A DNA stretch of 64,000 nucleotides, from assembly GCF_014174155.1 (NCBI RefSeq), contig NZ_JABEQM010000003.1:124001-188000 (forward strand). Direction: 5' to 3'. The notes under the pieces are model-generated. The model was given only the letters and a program-made list of their open reading frames with translations, was not told where the DNA came from and ran no database searches. Shown one piece after another: positions 62,931 to 64,000 of this stretch; position 1 is the first letter of the stretch; each line of letters starts with the position of its first letter. This stretch comes from Gluconacetobacter tumulisoli (GTDB taxonomy: Bacteria > Pseudomonadota > Alphaproteobacteria > Acetobacterales > Acetobacteraceae). A program made the translations under genes and the position numbers.

Positions 62931-64000
62931 ATGACGGACCCGATTATCGACGTTCTGGTCCCGGCCTATAATGCGCAGAGCACGATCCGGTCGTCGATCG
63001 ACAGCCTTCGCGGCCAGACCATCCGGAACATCCGGATCGTGGTCGTCGATGACGGATCCACGGACAGGACGGGCGAGATATTGGCCGGGATGGCCCGCGA
63101 CGACCCGCGGATCACGGTCCTGACACAGGCCAACCAGGGGATCGTCGCGGCGCTGTCCCACGGGCTGGGGGCATGCGGCGCGCCGTTCATCGCGCGGCAC
63201 GATGCCGATGACCTGGCCGCCTCCGATCGTCTGGAGCGACAGGTGCGGTACCTGGAGGAGCATCCGGACTGCGTTGCCGTGTCGGGCGGGGGGATACATA
63301 TCGACGTAGATGGCCGGCCGACAAGCGGGCGGGTGCGCCTGGCATCCGTGGATGCGGCCGATCCGGCCTGGGCGCCTGCGCGGGAGCCTTATCTGCCGCA
63401 GCCGTTCCTGCTGATGCGGCGCTCGGCGTTCGACCGGGTCGGCGGTTACCGCAGCCTGGCGGTCGCCGAGGACAGCGACCTGTACTGGCGCCTGTCCGAA
63501 ATCGGGCCATTGCGGAACATCGACCAGAATTTCGGGTCCTATCGCGTGCATGCCGGCAGTATCTCGAGCCGGTCCATCCGTAACGGCCGGTCGCTGGCAT
63601 TCTGGTCTCAGATGGCCGCCCTGTCGGCGCGGCGACGGCGGGCCGGGCAGCCCGACCTGGTCTTCACGCCCGACACGATGCGTCAGCGCGAGGCGTCGGT
63701 CACGCTGGATGATTTCTTCCAGTCCGGATGCGCGGGCCTGACGGGCGGCGAGCGGTCATGGCTGGCCCTGGCGCTGGGGATGAAGCTGGTGGCGCTGGCC
63801 CTCTATCGGCCTTATGAGCCGGACAGCGCCGACTGTGATTTCATTCGCCGCGCAGTGCGGGATCCGCATGCCCCCATTACGGTCGAAAATCGGGCGGAGA
63901 TCGCGGACCTGCTGATGGCAACCGCGACGCGCCTGGCGATCCATGGCCGCCTTCGCGATGCGGCGAAGCTGGTGTCGCCGGCCCGCTATCCCGTCTTGCT
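62931..64000 (+). CDS. Family 2 glycosyltransferase, cut by window end
   Basis: ATG 62931, with GGGAGG 9 bases before it, opens a frame that is still open at the last base (356 codons). The protein begins VLVPAYNAQSTIRSSIDSL and has VVVDDGSTDRTGEI, the metal-binding ARHDADDLAASDR, GGYRSLAVAEDSDLYWRL and a basic tail, a standard GT2. It is the fourth gene of the plus-strand EPS unit and probably builds the gum side chain. The C-terminus and the donor sugar are unknown. Confidence 0.9.
   Translation, partial: MTDPIIDVLVPAYNAQSTIRSSIDSLRGQTIRNIRIVVVDDGSTDRTGEILAGMARDDPRITVLTQANQGIVAALSHGLGACGAPFIARHDADDLAASDRLERQVRYLEEHPDCVAVSGGGIHIDVDGRPTSGRVRLASVDAADPAWAPAREPYLPQPFLLMRRSAFDRVGGYRSLAVAEDSDLYWRLSEIGPLRNIDQNFGSYRVHAGSISSRSIRNGRSLAFWSQMAALSARRRRAGQPDLVFTPDTMRQREASVTLDDFFQSGCAGLTGGERSWLALALGMKLVALALYRPYEPDSADCDFIRRAVRDPHAPITVENRAEIADLLMATATRLAIHGRLRDAAKLVSPARYPVL

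Noticed and set aside
1-64000. Mobile elements, CRISPR arrays, tRNA or rRNA genes, restriction or defence systems
   Set aside because: No transposase or integrase, no regularly spaced repeats, no tRNA-like cloverleaf next to an integrase and no defence-type domains were recognised in any translated gene.

Overview
The window is GC-rich and densely coded, with short AT-rich gaps between divergent genes. It looks like a chromosomal segment of an acetic acid bacterium (Acetobacteraceae, Gluconacetobacter/Komagataeibacter-like). The main reason is a xanthan/acetan-type gum locus together with paired TonB-dependent receptors and sulfur-scavenging oxygenases. The genus is an inference from gene content and protein resemblance; no database search was run. 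I recognised no rRNA, tRNA, IS element, prophage or CRISPR array.

Layout. 1-5.6 kb: three M20 metallo-amidohydrolase genes (the first cut by the window edge) around a TonB-dependent receptor. 5.6-7.4 kb: a Kef/YbaL-type antiporter on the minus strand. 7.5-15.4 kb: an N-acetylglucosamine/chito-oligosaccharide locus (nagB, a DeoR-family regulator, nagA, an MFS sugar importer, a ROK regulator, an exported GH20 hexosaminidase). 15.4-16.9 kb: a GNAT acetyltransferase and an aldo/keto reductase. 17-22.2 kb: a peptide/nickel-type ABC transporter operon whose four genes each overlap the next by 4 bases. 22.6-33.3 kb, divergent from it: an organosulfur-scavenging locus (DszC/SfnB-like flavoprotein, two NtaA/DszA-like monooxygenases, SsuD, flavin reductase, TonB receptor, SsuA-like binding protein, FAD/NAD(P) oxidoreductase). 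33.3-36.7 kb: a shikimate dehydrogenase-like gene, a LacI-family regulator that appears to start at a non-canonical ATT codon, an HxlR regulator and a divergent zinc-type alcohol dehydrogenase. 37-38 kb: a DUF2459 lipoprotein-like gene and a 63-residue lipoprotein. 38.1-42.7 kb: a methionine locus with metF and an ArsR-methyltransferase fusion on one strand, and metE behind a cobalamin riboswitch on the other. 42.9-45.8 kb: a PLP aminotransferase and an APC permease.

45.8-64 kb is an exopolysaccharide locus. On the minus strand are homologues of GumK, two more glycosyltransferases, UDP-glucose dehydrogenase, GumD, GumM, a GumC-type polymerase co-factor fused to a tyrosine-kinase domain, GumH, an outer-membrane beta-barrel protein and GumB. 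On the plus strand are an acyltransferase, a GumE-like polymerase, a GH5 glucanase and a family 2 glycosyltransferase that runs off the end. GumD-GumM-GumH-GumK is the xanthan/acetan order of assembly (Glc-P, Glc, Man, GlcA), and the dehydrogenase would supply UDP-GlcA. The flippase (GumJ) is not in the window.

Most notable points: the probable ATT start of the LacI gene with a 16-base palindrome after it; the two-layer control region of metE (palindromic operator plus cobalamin riboswitch); a Cys/His insertion in MetE; repeated GATCATA boxes at the nag divergent region; and the kinase-fused GumC in a gum-type locus.
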